57,997 bases of DNA from Desulfobacteraceae bacterium 4572_130 (lineage in GTDB: Bacteria > Desulfobacterota > Desulfobacteria > Desulfobacterales > Desulfobacteraceae): contig NBLN01000012.1 in the NCBI GenBank assembly GCA_002084425.1, positions 1 through 57,997 on the forward strand. Direction: 5' to 3'. Position 1 is the stretch's first letter; each line of letters begins with the position of its first letter. Under the pieces are notes generated by a model. The model was not told the origin of the DNA. It ran no database searches and saw only the letters and a program-made list of their open reading frames with translations. This document shows, one piece after another, positions 36,806-45,890 of the stretch. Made by a program: the position numbers and the translations under genes.

Positions 36806-36867
36806 AAAACAAACTCACATATACAATATCAATATTATTTTTGATATTGTATATGTGAGTTTGTTTT
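36806..36867 (-). promoter_or_regulatory. Long perfect hairpin in the rpsO-pnp spacer
   Basis: AAAACAAACTCACATATACA plus ATATCAA (36806-36832) is repeated inverted without a mismatch at 36841-36867, leaving an 8-base loop. A 27-bp uninterrupted RNA duplex between rpsO and pnp would be a natural RNase III substrate. In E. coli, RNase III cuts a stem-loop in the pnp leader and PNPase then represses its own mRNA. The site lies 50 bases before the pnp start. It lacks a clear T-tract, so it does not look like a simple terminator. Confidence 0.65.
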
Positions 36868-37022
36868 AAAAATTAAACGCGAATAGAACATTTTTTTTAA
36901 AAAAACTGTTTTGTTTTAAAAATAGATTCTAATTTATATTTTTAAATAAGAATAGATTTTTATCTTTTTATTGCAGCATATTAAACTAGCAGAATCTATC
37001 TAAAATTAATAATGTTTATTTT

Positions 37023-37292
37023 TTATTTTCTTAATCCAAGTTTTTCTATTAAAGAGCGATATCTATTAATATCTTTTTTCTTAAGATAATCAAGAAGACT
37101 GCGCCTTCTTCCTACAAGGATAAGAAGACCTCGTCTTGAATGATGATCTTTTTTGTGTATTTTAACATGTGCAGTAAGATAATTTATGCGATATGTTAAA
37201 ATAGCTACTTGTACTTCAGGTGAACCAGTATCTGAATCATGGCATTTAAAATTTTCAATCATCTCATGTTTATTTTCAGCTTGTAAAACCAA
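37023..37292 (-). CDS. rpsO: Small ribosomal subunit protein uS15
   Basis: 89 residues, full length. Family sequence: [32 protein letters not shown]-like as [40 protein letters not shown] and EKLGLRK at the end. Binds 16S rRNA helix 22 early in 30S assembly. ATG 37292 follows GGAGCACGAAAATTG (minus strand). Between truB and pnp, the standard order. Confidence 0.97.
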   Translation of the reverse strand: MVLQAENKHEMIENFKCHDSDTGSPEVQVAILTYRINYLTAHVKIHKKDHHSRRGLLILVGRRRSLLDYLKKKDINRYRSLIEKLGLRK

Positions 37293-37387
37293 TTTTCGTG
37301 CTCCTTTTTCTGGAATATATATTATTTTTTATAAAATGATTTTCCAATATTCCATTCAGAAAATCAATCTTCTAAGTTTTTTAACAG

Positions 37388-38296
37388 TTAACCTAGCAAA
37401 ACGCAACAGTAATTAAATCTTCCATGCTGCTTATCAAATTCTAGTACAGCAATAAGCTCTTTTTTTATATTAACTATTCCAATAAAAGATTTTTCACTTT
37501 CTTTAGGGATTTTAATATCATTATTTAATTTTATTTTCCTTCCAAACTTAATTTTTTCAACAAGATTTTCATTGGCATAAACCATTGGCATAAATCTAAG
37601 AATATCTGTCATGGAAATAATATGTTCTCGGGCTTTTTTTGCATTCATTTTTTCAAGGGTATTAAGTGTAAGAGCATTAGTAACGGAAAAATTGTTTAAA
37701 TTAGTACGCCGAAGAGAAGATAAATGGCCTCCGCATCCAAGTTTTTTCCCAATATCTTTTGCAAGACTTCTTATATATGTTCCTGAAGAACAATGAACAT
37801 GAATTTTAATAAAAGGCATATTTGTCTTAATTAAATTAATACTAAATATTTGAATATCTCTTGGGGGTTTTTTTATTGCTTTGCCTTGTCTTGCAAGACG
37901 ATAAAGAGGCTGTCCATTATGTTTTAAAGCAGAATATATAGGAGGTTCTTGAAGTTGATGTCCAATAAAATTATTTAAAGTATCAACAATTTTTTTTTGT
38001 GAAACACTTTTTATTTGAATTTTAGAAGATTTTTTTACAATTTTACCTGTTAAATCAAGTGTGTCAGTCTCAATACCAAGATGTATTACAGCTGTATATT
38101 CTTTTGTTCCACCAAGAAAAAACCTAGATATTTTTGTACCCTTATTTATTCCACATAAAAGTAATCCTGTAGCAAATGGGTCAAGAGTTCCTGTATGACC
38201 AATTTTTTTTATATTCCATTTTTTTTTTATTCTATCAACAACTTTTGCAGATGATATTCCTTCTGGTTTATCAATAGCAATAAAACCGTGTTTCAC
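37388..38296 (-). CDS. truB: tRNA pseudouridine(55) synthase
   Basis: Makes pseudouridine 55 in the T-loop of tRNAs. 302 residues: GFIAIDKPEGISSAKVVDRI, then HTGTLDPFATGLLLCGI with the catalytic Asp, KEYTAVIHLGIETDTLDLTG, and PPIYSALKHNGQPLYRLARQ. C-terminal part has the HVHCSSGTYIRSLAKDIG block and a short PUA-like end. Between rbfA and rpsO. Confidence 0.95.
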   Translation of the reverse strand: MKHGFIAIDKPEGISSAKVVDRIKKKWNIKKIGHTGTLDPFATGLLLCGINKGTKISRFFLGGTKEYTAVIHLGIETDTLDLTGKIVKKSSKIQIKSVSQKKIVDTLNNFIGHQLQEPPIYSALKHNGQPLYRLARQGKAIKKPPRDIQIFSINLIKTNMPFIKIHVHCSSGTYIRSLAKDIGKKLGCGGHLSSLRRTNLNNFSVTNALTLNTLEKMNAKKAREHIISMTDILRFMPMVYANENLVEKIKFGRKIKLNNDIKIPKESEKSFIGIVNIKKELIAVLEFDKQHGRFNYCCVLLG

Positions 38297-38344
38297 ATTG
38301 AGCCCTTTTCTAAATGTTACATATTCAAAGATTTGACATTATTA

Positions 38345-38698
38345 TTAATCATGATTTTTTGATATTGATTTAAGAAGAGAATCTATTTTTAGCCCATGCT
38401 CAAAAGAAGTATCATGTATAAATTTTAATTCAGGCATATAGCGCAGTCCCAAAGTTGAAGCAATACTCTTTTTAATAAATCCATGGGAACTGTCAAATCC
38501 ATGTTTCACAGCCTCAAGCTTTTGTTTATCTCCAAAAATTGAAAAATATACATAGGCAACTCTAAGATCTGAAGTTACTTTAACACTACTTATTGTAGCC
38601 ATTTTAATCCTTGGATCTTTAATTTTTTTTATTAATAAATCTGTAAGAGCTATTTGAATTTTTATACCAACTCTATCTGCCCTTAAATAAGGTTTCAT
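38345..38698 (-). CDS. rbfA: Ribosome-binding factor A
   Basis: 30S maturation factor with a single KH-like domain; 117 residues, usual length. Sequence: [49 protein letters not shown], and a C-terminal [20 protein letters not shown]. Starts 8 bases after the infB stop and lies upstream of truB. Confidence 0.94.
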   Translation of the reverse strand: MKPYLRADRVGIKIQIALTDLLIKKIKDPRIKMATISSVKVTSDLRVAYVYFSIFGDKQKLEAVKHGFDSSHGFIKKSIASTLGLRYMPELKFIHDTSFEHGLKIDSLLKSISKNHD

Positions 38699-38706
38699 TC
38701 TTTAGA

Positions 38707-41320
38707 CTACTCCATAATAGATTCTTTTATCTCTTCAGTTTTATAACATTCAATAATATCACCAATTTTAATATCATTATATTTTTGAATACTTAGGCCG
38801 CACTCATAATTCTGTGTAACTTCTTTAACATCATCTTTAAATCTTCTTAAAGAGATTAAAATACTATCGCACTTTATAACTCCATTTCTAATCAAGCGTA
38901 TTTTCTCGCCCCTTGTAACCTTACCATCTAATATAAAAGAACCTGCAATTGTCCCCTTATTAGGAACAACAAAAATATCACGAACTTCCGCAGTCCCAAT
39001 GATAATTTCATGAAATACAGCAGGAATAAGTCCTTTAATTGCTATTTTAATATCATTTATTAAATTATAAATAATATCATAAAAACGCATATCAACATTT
39101 TCTTTTTTTACCATTTCACGAATCTTTAATGAGGGACGAACATTAAATCCAATAATTATTGCATTGGATACAGCAGCAAGAGATACATCAGATTCATTAA
39201 TAGTACCTGTTCCTGAATGAATAATTTTTATGTCAACTTTTTCCTTGGCAAGTTTTATTAAAGATTCATTAATAGCTTCAATAGAGCCATGCACATCAGC
39301 TTTAATAATTAGTTTAAGCTCTTCAATTTGCTCAGCCCCCATGTTTGCAAAAAGTTTTTCAAGGTTTGCACGACTTTTTTTACTAAGCTCCTTTGCTCTA
39401 CTTTTCTGTGTTCGATGTTCGCTTATCTGTTTCGCATTTTTCTCAGAAGCAAGTATTACAAATTCATCCCCAGCTTCTGGCACTCCAGTTAAACCTACTA
39501 TTTCTACAGGAAACCCTGGTTTAATATTATTAACATTTTTGCCCATATCATCAATTATCATACGAATTTTTCCTGAATGAAGTCCACATACAATAGGTTG
39601 TCCTATCTTAAGAGTGCCCTGTCTTACAAGAATAGTTGCAACAGGACCTCTACCTGAATCAAGACGAGATTCAATAACATGCCCAGAAGCAAATTTTTCA
39701 GGATTAGCCTTTAGTTCAAGAACTTCAGCTTGGAGAAGTATAGATTCAAGGAGTTCATTAATTCCAGTTTCAGCTTTTGCTGAAACTTTTGCAAAAATAA
39801 CATCTCCCCCCCAATCTTCGGAAACAAGATCATGATCTGCAAGTTCACGTATAATTTTATCAGGGTCTGCCCCGGGCTTATCCATTTTATTTATAGCTAC
39901 AAGAACTGGAACATTTGCAGCTTTAGAATGATTTATTGCTTCAATTGTTTGCGGCATAACCCCGTCATCTGCAGCAACTACAAGAACAACCATGTCTGTT
40001 ATTTGGGCACCTCTATACCTCATAGAAGTAAAAGCAGCATGGCCTGGAGTATCAAGAAATGTAATTATACCATTTGGAGTTTCAACGCTATACGCTCCAA
40101 TATGTTGTGTAATCCCTCCTGCCTCACCCGTTGTTATTTTTGATTTTCTAATTATATCAAGAAGAGAGGTTTTCCCATGATCAACATGTCCCATTATTGT
40201 AACAACAGGAGGTCTTGTTCTGAGTTTGTTAGGATCAATTTTTTTTTCTTGAGCTTTAATTAATATATCCTCTTCAGAAGATGCTTTTTCAATCTCATAG
40301 TCAAATTCTGTGGCAACAAGAAATGCAGTATCAAAATCAATTGTTTGATTTATTGTAACCATAACACCCATGCTCATAAGTTTCTGAAGCATTTCATTTG
40401 CCTTGATTCCCATTTTTTTAGCAAGTTTTGCAAGTTCAATAGTTTCATCTATTTTTATACGTCTTTTTATTGCCTTGGGAATTGTAATCTGAGTTTTTTG
40501 AATATTATTTTTTTTCTTTAGTTTGGAATCTTTTCTACGCTTTTTTTTACCTCCACGACCTCTTTCATAAAGGTCTTTGCCTTCAACAACAGATTTTCTT
40601 TTCTTTCTTTTCTTTTTTGTAACAGTAATTTCAGGTGATTGTTCTGTTCGCTCCTGTTTTTTCTTTTCTGTTTTTCCTTTCTTTTTTTTAAAATCATTAG
40701 CATTATCATTTGAAGCTGTCGTTTGAAGTGGAATTTCTATAGAAGAATTATAAGAAGAAACTGGTGAGGGAAGCTCTGATTTTTTAATAATTTTGTTTTT
40801 CTGAGATTGTTTTTCTTGTTTTTTTAAAGGAACAATAGAAGGCTCTGCAAGCTGAATAATTTTGGCAGGTATTGTTTTTTCTTTTTTATCTTTAGCTTTA
40901 TCAGAACTTGTTTTTTTAGTTTTTATTTTTTTCTCTTGATCAACCTTTCCCTCTTGTTTTTTTTCTGATTTTCCCCTGGATTTTTTCTTTAAAGAAGGGT
41001 TTGTTATTTTTTCATCACTGCTTTTAATATCTATAACATTTGTTTCTAAAGTTATCTTAATTTCCTTTTTAGTATCCTTTTGGATTTCTATTTTTTTCTC
41101 TTTCTCTTTAGCTTTAATATCTTTAATTCGATTTAATTTTTACCTCATCTTGTTTATTTTTTTTACCAAACATTTTTTGTTTAATCTTGTCAACAATATC
41201 TTCTTCTAGAGAGCTCATATGGCTTTTTGCTGCTATTTTCATATCCTTAAGCTTTTTTAAAAAGGCTTTATTTGTTAAATTCAGCTTTTTAGCCAGCTCA
41301 TATACTCTAATCTTTGCCAT
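38707..41320 (-). CDS. infB: Translation initiation factor IF-2, split by a one-base frameshift
   Basis: Starts at ATG 41320 ([20 protein letters not shown]) after GGGGGATTTA. The first frame stops at 41123 after EVKIKSN; the following frame is open from 41139 to 38707 and continues the Lys/Glu-rich IF-2 linker, IF2_N domain, then the GTPase core: [41 protein letters not shown], and IF-2 C1/C2 domains. Joining the two needs removal of one A from the AAAAA run at about 41137-41141. Because IF-2 is essential, a sequencing or assembly error is most likely; a true slip at the A-run is possible. A shorter IF-2 from an internal start in the second frame is conceivable (E. coli makes several forms). 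Total about 870 residues when joined. Confidence 0.88.
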
Positions 41321-41434
41321 TAAATCCCCCAAATTTTGATGATATCGCAAATTTTTTTCATCTACTATCCCTTTCCCTTGTATATGAAATTATTTACATA
41401 GCCATCTGATATCTTAAATTTAAACTTTTTACAA

Positions 41435-42701
41435 TTATATCAAATCATCTATTTTTTTATCATCAGATAAATAACTATCTGAAATAACTGCATCTTGATT
41501 ATTATTTATGAAATCCCTAGCATCTTGTATCAGTTTTTCAACATCTACTTTAAAAGAATCTGCAATTAAATTAATATCCTCAAACGCAGCCTCTGAAATA
41601 TCTTTTAAAGAGCAAAAACCATTTTGGTACAAGATTTGAGCAAAATCAAGTTTAACACTTGGCAGGGACATCAAAGATTCATATCCTTGTTTTAGTTCCC
41701 CAGTTTGTAAGCTTGCTGGCAAGTCGTACATTTTGTCCTTTTTTTCCAATAGCAATAGAAAGATAATCATTGGGAACAACAACTTCCATATTTTTGTTAT
41801 CTTCGTCAATTATAACTCTTGAGATTTCGGCAGGAGCAAGAGCGTTACAGACAAACTTTGCAATATCAGGATCCCATGTAATAATATCAATTTTTTCGCC
41901 TTTTAGCTCCTGGACAATATTTTGGACGCGATTACCTTTCATACCAACGCAGGCACCAACTGGATCTACATCAGAATCTTTTGAACTTACAGCAATTTTT
42001 GAGCGTATGCCAGGTTCCCTTGCAACGCCTTTAATACTTACAATAGTCTCAGAGATTTCAGGTACTTCAATAATAAAAAGTTTTGCAACAAATTCAGGAT
42101 GTATTCTGGAAAGAATAATCTGGGCACCCCGCGTTTCTTCAAGAACATCAAGAATATATGCTTTTATACGATCTCCTCTTCTGTAATTCTCCTTTGGCAG
42201 CTGTTCTTTAGATGTGAGGATGGCTTCAGCTTGTCCCAAGCTAACTATAATATTACCTCGATCTATTCTTTGGACTATTCCATTTATAATTTCGCCTTTT
42301 CTATGTATAAAATTTTCATAGACTGCATTTCTTTCAGCTTCTTTCATTTTTTGAATAATTACTTGTTTTGCAAATTGAGCAGCAATTCTACCAAAATCTG
42401 CTGTATCCATTTTTATTCCAAGACTGTCTCCTATTTCACAGTCAGGATCATATTTCATACTTTTTTCAATGGTTAATTCAATTAGAGGATCTTCAATTTT
42501 TTCAACAACCTTCTTAAATTGAAAAACTTCTATTTCTCCTGTTTTTTCATTATAGTGCACTTCAACATCAGCTCTATTTCCTAATTTTTTTTTTGCAGCT
42601 AATTCAACAGCTTCTTTAAGGGTATTAATAAGCACTCCTATATCTATATCTTTGTCACGACTTATTTGCTCAATAACTCTTTTTACATCTGTAATAAACA
42701 T
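41435..42701 (-). CDS. nusA: Transcription factor NusA, frame-shifted near the C-terminus
   Basis: Elongation, termination and antitermination factor. ATG 42701 follows GGAGAATAGTG. The N-terminal domain, S1 domain (KGEIINGIVQRIDRGNIIVS), KH1 (VDPVGACVGMKGNRVQNIVQ) and KH2 (YLSIAIGKKGQNVRLASKLT) are intact to about residue 340. After TNW the frame ends at 41679 (GTKTRI). The C-terminal tail (LKQGYESLMSLPSVKLDFAQ and after) continues in another frame to 41435. About a dozen residues between the two parts seem to be missing, so this is a small deletion with a frame change. The truncated 340-residue form keeps all RNA-binding domains and may work. An assembly error is an alternative. Confidence 0.9.
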
Positions 42702-42749
42702 CACTATTCTCCATATGTAATGTATTAATTTTTTTTATTTTTATGCTTG

Positions 42750-43220
42750 TTAAGCAAGCCTTGCCTTATTAATCAGTTCCATTTTAAAAGAATAAGTCTT
42801 TTTGTTTATACCAAGCTCAACAACTCCTTTTTTAATCCCATTAAGAATTCCTTTAAATCGTTTTTGGCCGTTAACAAACTTGGAAGTTTCAATTTGTACT
42901 ATATGACCTTTGAATTTTTCAAAATCTGATTCTTTTTTTAATGGTCTGCTAGGCCCTGGAGAAGATATTTCAAGCCTGTATGATTCCAATTCCTCCATTT
43001 GCACATCAATAAGATCTCCTAACTGCCTATTAATATTAACACAATCATTTATTGTAACACCCTTTGGCGTATCAATAGAAATTCTTATAATCATCTTTTT
43101 TTGATCAAAAAAACACTTGGTATCAACAAGCTCAATATTTTCTGATTGACATAAAGGCATGGCTATTTTTTCAATTTTTTCAGCAATAATATCTTTGTTA
43201 TATTTTTTCTTTTTAATCAT
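42750..43220 (-). CDS. rimP: Ribosome maturation factor RimP
   Basis: 156 residues from ATG 43220 (MIKKKKYNKDIIAEKIEKIA). Sequence: ENIELVDTKCFFDQKKMIIR, ISIDTPKGVTINDCVNINRQ, and YRLEISSPGPSRPLKKESDF, the RimP hallmark. Needed for 30S maturation. The same frame is open upstream into the tRNA gene, and a start at 43280-43283 (MMKKFILYIIERAFARFFIL) would run through the hairpin at 43237-43250, so a leader extension cannot be excluded. First gene of the nusA-infB operon. Confidence 0.9.
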   Translation of the reverse strand: MIKKKKYNKDIIAEKIEKIAMPLCQSENIELVDTKCFFDQKKMIIRISIDTPKGVTINDCVNINRQLGDLIDVQMEELESYRLEISSPGPSRPLKKESDFEKFKGHIVQIETSKFVNGQKRFKGILNGIKKGVVELGINKKTYSFKMELINKARLA

Positions 43221-43229
43221 TTTTAAAAT

Positions 43230-43250
43230 AAAAAAACGGGCAAATGCCCG
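43230..43250 (-). terminator. Intrinsic terminator between tRNA-Gly and rimP
   Basis: CGGGCA-TTT-GCCCG followed by TTTTTTTATTTT on the minus strand. The T-tract ends only 9 bases before the rimP start. It would end most tRNA-Gly transcripts, and readthrough would be needed to express rimP-nusA-infB. In E. coli, terminators between a tRNA gene (metY) and rimP have the same position and take part in NusA autoregulation; a similar role here is inference. Confidence 0.8.
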
Positions 43251-43325
43251 CTCTATGATGTACAAAATAAATTTTTTCATCATATTAATAAAAAATCCCT
43301 CGTATAATCTTCTCCAAAAAATATT

Positions 43326-43401
43326 TGGAGTGGGTAACGAGGTTCGAACTCGCGACATCAAGCTTGGGAAGCTTGTATTCTACCAACTGAGTTATACCCA
43401 C
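43326..43401 (-). tRNA. tRNA-Gly (anticodon CCC)
   Basis: 76-nt cloverleaf on the minus strand: acceptor GTGGGTA pairs with TACCCAC, then discriminator T and encoded CCA. The anticodon arm is CAAGC-TTCCCAA-GCTTG with anticodon CCC, and the T-arm is CGAGG-containing with TTCGAAC. It heads the rimP-nusA-infB cluster. Confidence 0.95.
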
Positions 43402-43520
43402 AGACATCGACCTAAAAAAATACTGTAAAAAATTATTATTGTCAATACAAACCTTGAAACCTGTGTTAGTTAAATGAACATGTCCCCAGAGTTTTGCATA
43501 ATGCTCTTATAATATACAAG

Positions 43521-43593
43521 CAGACTGTGAAATAATTAATTTCCCAGTCATGGTTATATTTTAACTGCTTTTTTATAATTATTTCACAACCTG
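43521..43593. repeat. 73-bp element with 13-bp perfect inverted repeats
   Basis: TGTGAAATAATTA (43526-43538) is perfectly inverted as TAATTATTTCACA (43576-43588); with flanking bases the ends read CAGACTGTGAAATAATTA and CAGGTTGTGAAATAATTA. It sits after the metF stop. The element at 23408-23532 has related ends. It may be a minute MITE or a terminator-like palindrome. Confidence 0.55.
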
Positions 43594-43603
43594 ACTCTAT
43601 ATT

Positions 43604-44536
43604 TTAAACAACTGGCCTTGGCAATACTTTTGCTCTTTCAGCAATTTCAGGAACCATATGCTCCCATTCAATTGCCATCATGTGAACACCTGCTACTCCT
43701 TTCATTTCTTTAAATTCTTCAACTTGCTCAAGAGCAAACTTAATGCCTTCTTCTGCTTGATTCTTTTTATCAACTCCTTTAAGACGCTTAATTATAGAAG
43801 CAGGAATATCCATGCCAGGTACAAATTTTGACATAAAATTTGCCATTCCTGCGTTTTTCATGGGGGTCACGCCTGCTAAAATATAACATTTTTTATGGAG
43901 CCCCATATCTACAGCTTTTTTCATAAAGTCCCGGAATTTATCCATGTTAAAAATACACTGGGTCTGGATAAAATCAGCTCCAGCTTCTATTTTATTAGCA
44001 AGCCTATATACTCTGTATTCATAGGGATCTGCAAATGGATTGCAAGCAGCCCCAATAAACATCTTCGGAGCTACATCAATATCTTCATCATTCATAAACT
44101 TTTCTTCATCCCGCATTTTTTTTACCAAAGCAATAAGTTGCATGGAATCAATATCATGAACATTTTTTGCCTGAGGATTATTACCAAAGGTCTGATGATC
44201 CCCTGAAAGGCAAAGCATATTTCTAATACCTAGTGCATAGGCACCAAGTATATCACTCATAATTGCCAGACGATTTCGATCTCTTGTAACCATTTGAAAA
44301 TTTGGTTCAAGTCCTTCATCAATCATTAATTTTGATGCAGCAAGGGAAGACATTCTTACAACAGCGGTTTGATTATCTGTCACATTAACGGCATCTACAT
44401 TACCTTTTAAATATTGAAATTTTTCTTTAAGATGCTCTACATCAGCACCCTTTGGTGGTCCGCATTCTCCTGTAAATGCAAAATGACCAGCTTTTAAAAC
44501 CTTTTCAAGATTACTTCCTGATTTGAGATCACTCAT
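43604..44536 (-). CDS. metF: Methylenetetrahydrofolate reductase, MetF type
   Basis: Flavoprotein of 310 residues that reduces methylene-tetrahydrofolate to methyl-tetrahydrofolate in the methyl branch of the Wood-Ljungdahl pathway (or the reverse). TIM-barrel family blocks: GECGPPKGADVEHLKEK (with catalytic-type Glu), DAVNVTDNQTAVVRMSSLAA, TRDRNRLAIMSDILGAYALG, NMLCLSGDHQ, GADFIQTQCIFNMDKF and AGVTPMKNAGMANFM. Last gene of the operon, next to metV, as in acetogens and sulfate reducers whose MetF needs MetV. A second, more diverged family member is at 51845. Confidence 0.93.
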   Translation of the reverse strand: MSDLKSGSNLEKVLKAGHFAFTGECGPPKGADVEHLKEKFQYLKGNVDAVNVTDNQTAVVRMSSLAASKLMIDEGLEPNFQMVTRDRNRLAIMSDILGAYALGIRNMLCLSGDHQTFGNNPQAKNVHDIDSMQLIALVKKMRDEEKFMNDEDIDVAPKMFIGAACNPFADPYEYRVYRLANKIEAGADFIQTQCIFNMDKFRDFMKKAVDMGLHKKCYILAGVTPMKNAGMANFMSKFVPGMDIPASIIKRLKGVDKKNQAEEGIKFALEQVEEFKEMKGVAGVHMMAIEWEHMVPEIAERAKVLPRPVV

Positions 44537-44557
44537 TTTGGCTCTCTCCTTTATTTT

Positions 44558-45235
44558 TTATATATTCCCCTGAACCAATTCTTCCCTAATGCTTCTTCTA
44601 GGTCCTCCATCTCTTGCTGTTCTCCAGTTTTTCAGCCCTTTTACACCTATGAGATCTTCAAGCTGTCCAGCTTTTATTTTCTTTTGAACAATGGTATCCC
44701 AGATACAAACAGTATCTTTATTTATTTCACAAACACCATCAGATGATCCACCACATGGACCATTCATAAGACTTTTTGCACATCTTGCAATTGGACATAA
44801 ACCTGCAAAATCATGAATAGCACATGACCCACATCCTGCACATCGTTCTTCCCATACTCCATGCTCAGTAGCACCACCAAAAAAAGTAGTATTAAGACCC
44901 GGATATATTATCTTTTCCTTATACATTTCAGATAAAAACTGAGGCCCAACGCCACAGGCAAGAGAGATTACTGCTTCATAATCATTTATAATATCACTGA
45001 TTTCTGCCACATATTCGTTATCACACTGTCTTTCTAAAACTTTAATATCAATGTCAATGTCGTTTCCTTGTTTTTTTCTGGCAATTTTCATTATAGACGC
45101 CAGTATTTCAACTTCCTTTAACCCTCCGACATTACAGACAGTAACGCACCCTTTGCATCCAACGATGAGAATTTTTTTATTGTCTTTCACCATCGCCAAT
45201 ATTTCTTTAAGAGACTTTTGATCTGCTACTATCAT
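44558..45235 (-). CDS. metV: MetV, MTHFR-associated Fe-S/zinc protein
   Basis: 225 residues. N-terminal part IVGCKGCVTVCNVGGLKEVE, central ISLACGVGPQFLSEMY, then a Cys-rich C-terminal domain CAGCGSCAIHDFAGLCPIAR...CAKSLMNGPCGGS...GVCEINKDTVCIW. This is the MetV pattern (MTHFR C-terminal domain), which in acetogens binds MetF and relays electrons to its flavin. It sits between mvhD and metF. Spacing to metF is 21 bases. Confidence 0.92.
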   Translation of the reverse strand: MIVADQKSLKEILAMVKDNKKILIVGCKGCVTVCNVGGLKEVEILASIMKIARKKQGNDIDIDIKVLERQCDNEYVAEISDIINDYEAVISLACGVGPQFLSEMYKEKIIYPGLNTTFFGGATEHGVWEERCAGCGSCAIHDFAGLCPIARCAKSLMNGPCGGSSDGVCEINKDTVCIWDTIVQKKIKAGQLEDLIGVKGLKNWRTARDGGPRRSIREELVQGNI

Positions 45236-45254
45236 AATTTACCTCTCTAATTAT

Positions 45255-45383
45255 GATGGTGTTGTAAAAGCTCTCCATCTACTTCAATCTAATATTTTTT
45301 CAATACTTTAGAGTAGTACATGTACATCCCTTATTCTTGAAAAAATACTATATCTTGTATATAAAGCTTTTAACCTATCCATC
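45255..45383. repeat. MITE-like element (129 bp) between mvhD and metV
   Basis: Ends are GATGGTGTTGTAAAAGCT and, reversed, GATGGATAGGTTAAAAGCT, so imperfect terminal inverted repeats. Inside, ATATTTTTTCAATACT is inverted as TTGAAAAAATACTATA. No coding capacity. It lies inside the operon, in the spacer between the mvhD stop and the metV start, so the operon transcript must pass through it; it could fold as a long hairpin. Confidence 0.7.
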
Positions 45384-45440
45384 TTTTTCACTAAAATTGA
45401 TTTTTTGCAGAATTATCAATTAGTTATTTTAAGTTTAATT

Positions 45441-45866
45441 TTATGCTGCATGATTTTTTTTTATAGGAGTTGGTCCCAACTCCTTAATTTTGTCCACCAT
45501 CTCATTGGCAATCTCAGCAAATCTTGCTCCTTGGGCAGAAGACAGATTAAACATTTGCACTCGTTCCGGCTCAATGCCAACTTCTGCTAATGTTTTTTTA
45601 ACATATTCTACCTTTTTTTTTGCCTTAATATTACCTTTTATATAATGGCATTCACCTTCAAGACATCCTGCAACATATACCCCGTCTGCTCCATCTTCTA
45701 TGGCATTTAATAGATGAAGGATGTCCACCCTTCCCGTGCATGGCACTTGAATTATTTTAATGTCAGCAGGATAGGAAAGTCTCATGGAACCTGCCAGGTC
45801 CCCAGCTGCATAAGCTCAATATTGACAACAAAATGCAATTATTCTGGGTTCAAATTCTTGGGTCAT
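45441..45866 (-). CDS. mvhD: MvhD-type delta subunit with in-frame TGA (selenocysteine)
   Basis: Small [2Fe-2S] protein linking HdrA to a partner enzyme. From ATG 45866 (after GGAGGTTAATG) the frame gives RIIAFCCQY, a TGA at 45818-45816, then AYAAGDLAGSMRLSYPADIK. The family has FCCNWCSYAGAD here, so TGA occupies the Cys of CCxxC, and VhuD-type proteins with Sec at this place are known. The rest is normal: VPCTGRVDILHLLNAIEDGA, AGCLEGECHYIKGN, IEPERVQMFNLSSAQG and KIKELGPTP. Total 141 residues with Sec17. A candidate SECIS hairpin follows the TGA. An annotation that starts at the internal ATG 45785 would lose the cluster-binding end. Confidence 0.88.
45786..45802 (-). promoter_or_regulatory. 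Candidate bacterial SECIS hairpin of mvhD
   Basis: Beginning 13 bases after the TGA (45818-45816), GGGACCT pairs with AGGTTCC around a GGC loop (one G-U pair). Position and a G-containing apical loop are compatible with SelB recognition in bacteria, where the element lies in the coding region right after UGA. The loop is small, so other foldings are possible. Confidence 0.45.
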
Positions 45867-45890
45867 CATTAACCTCCGTTAATCAAAGCT

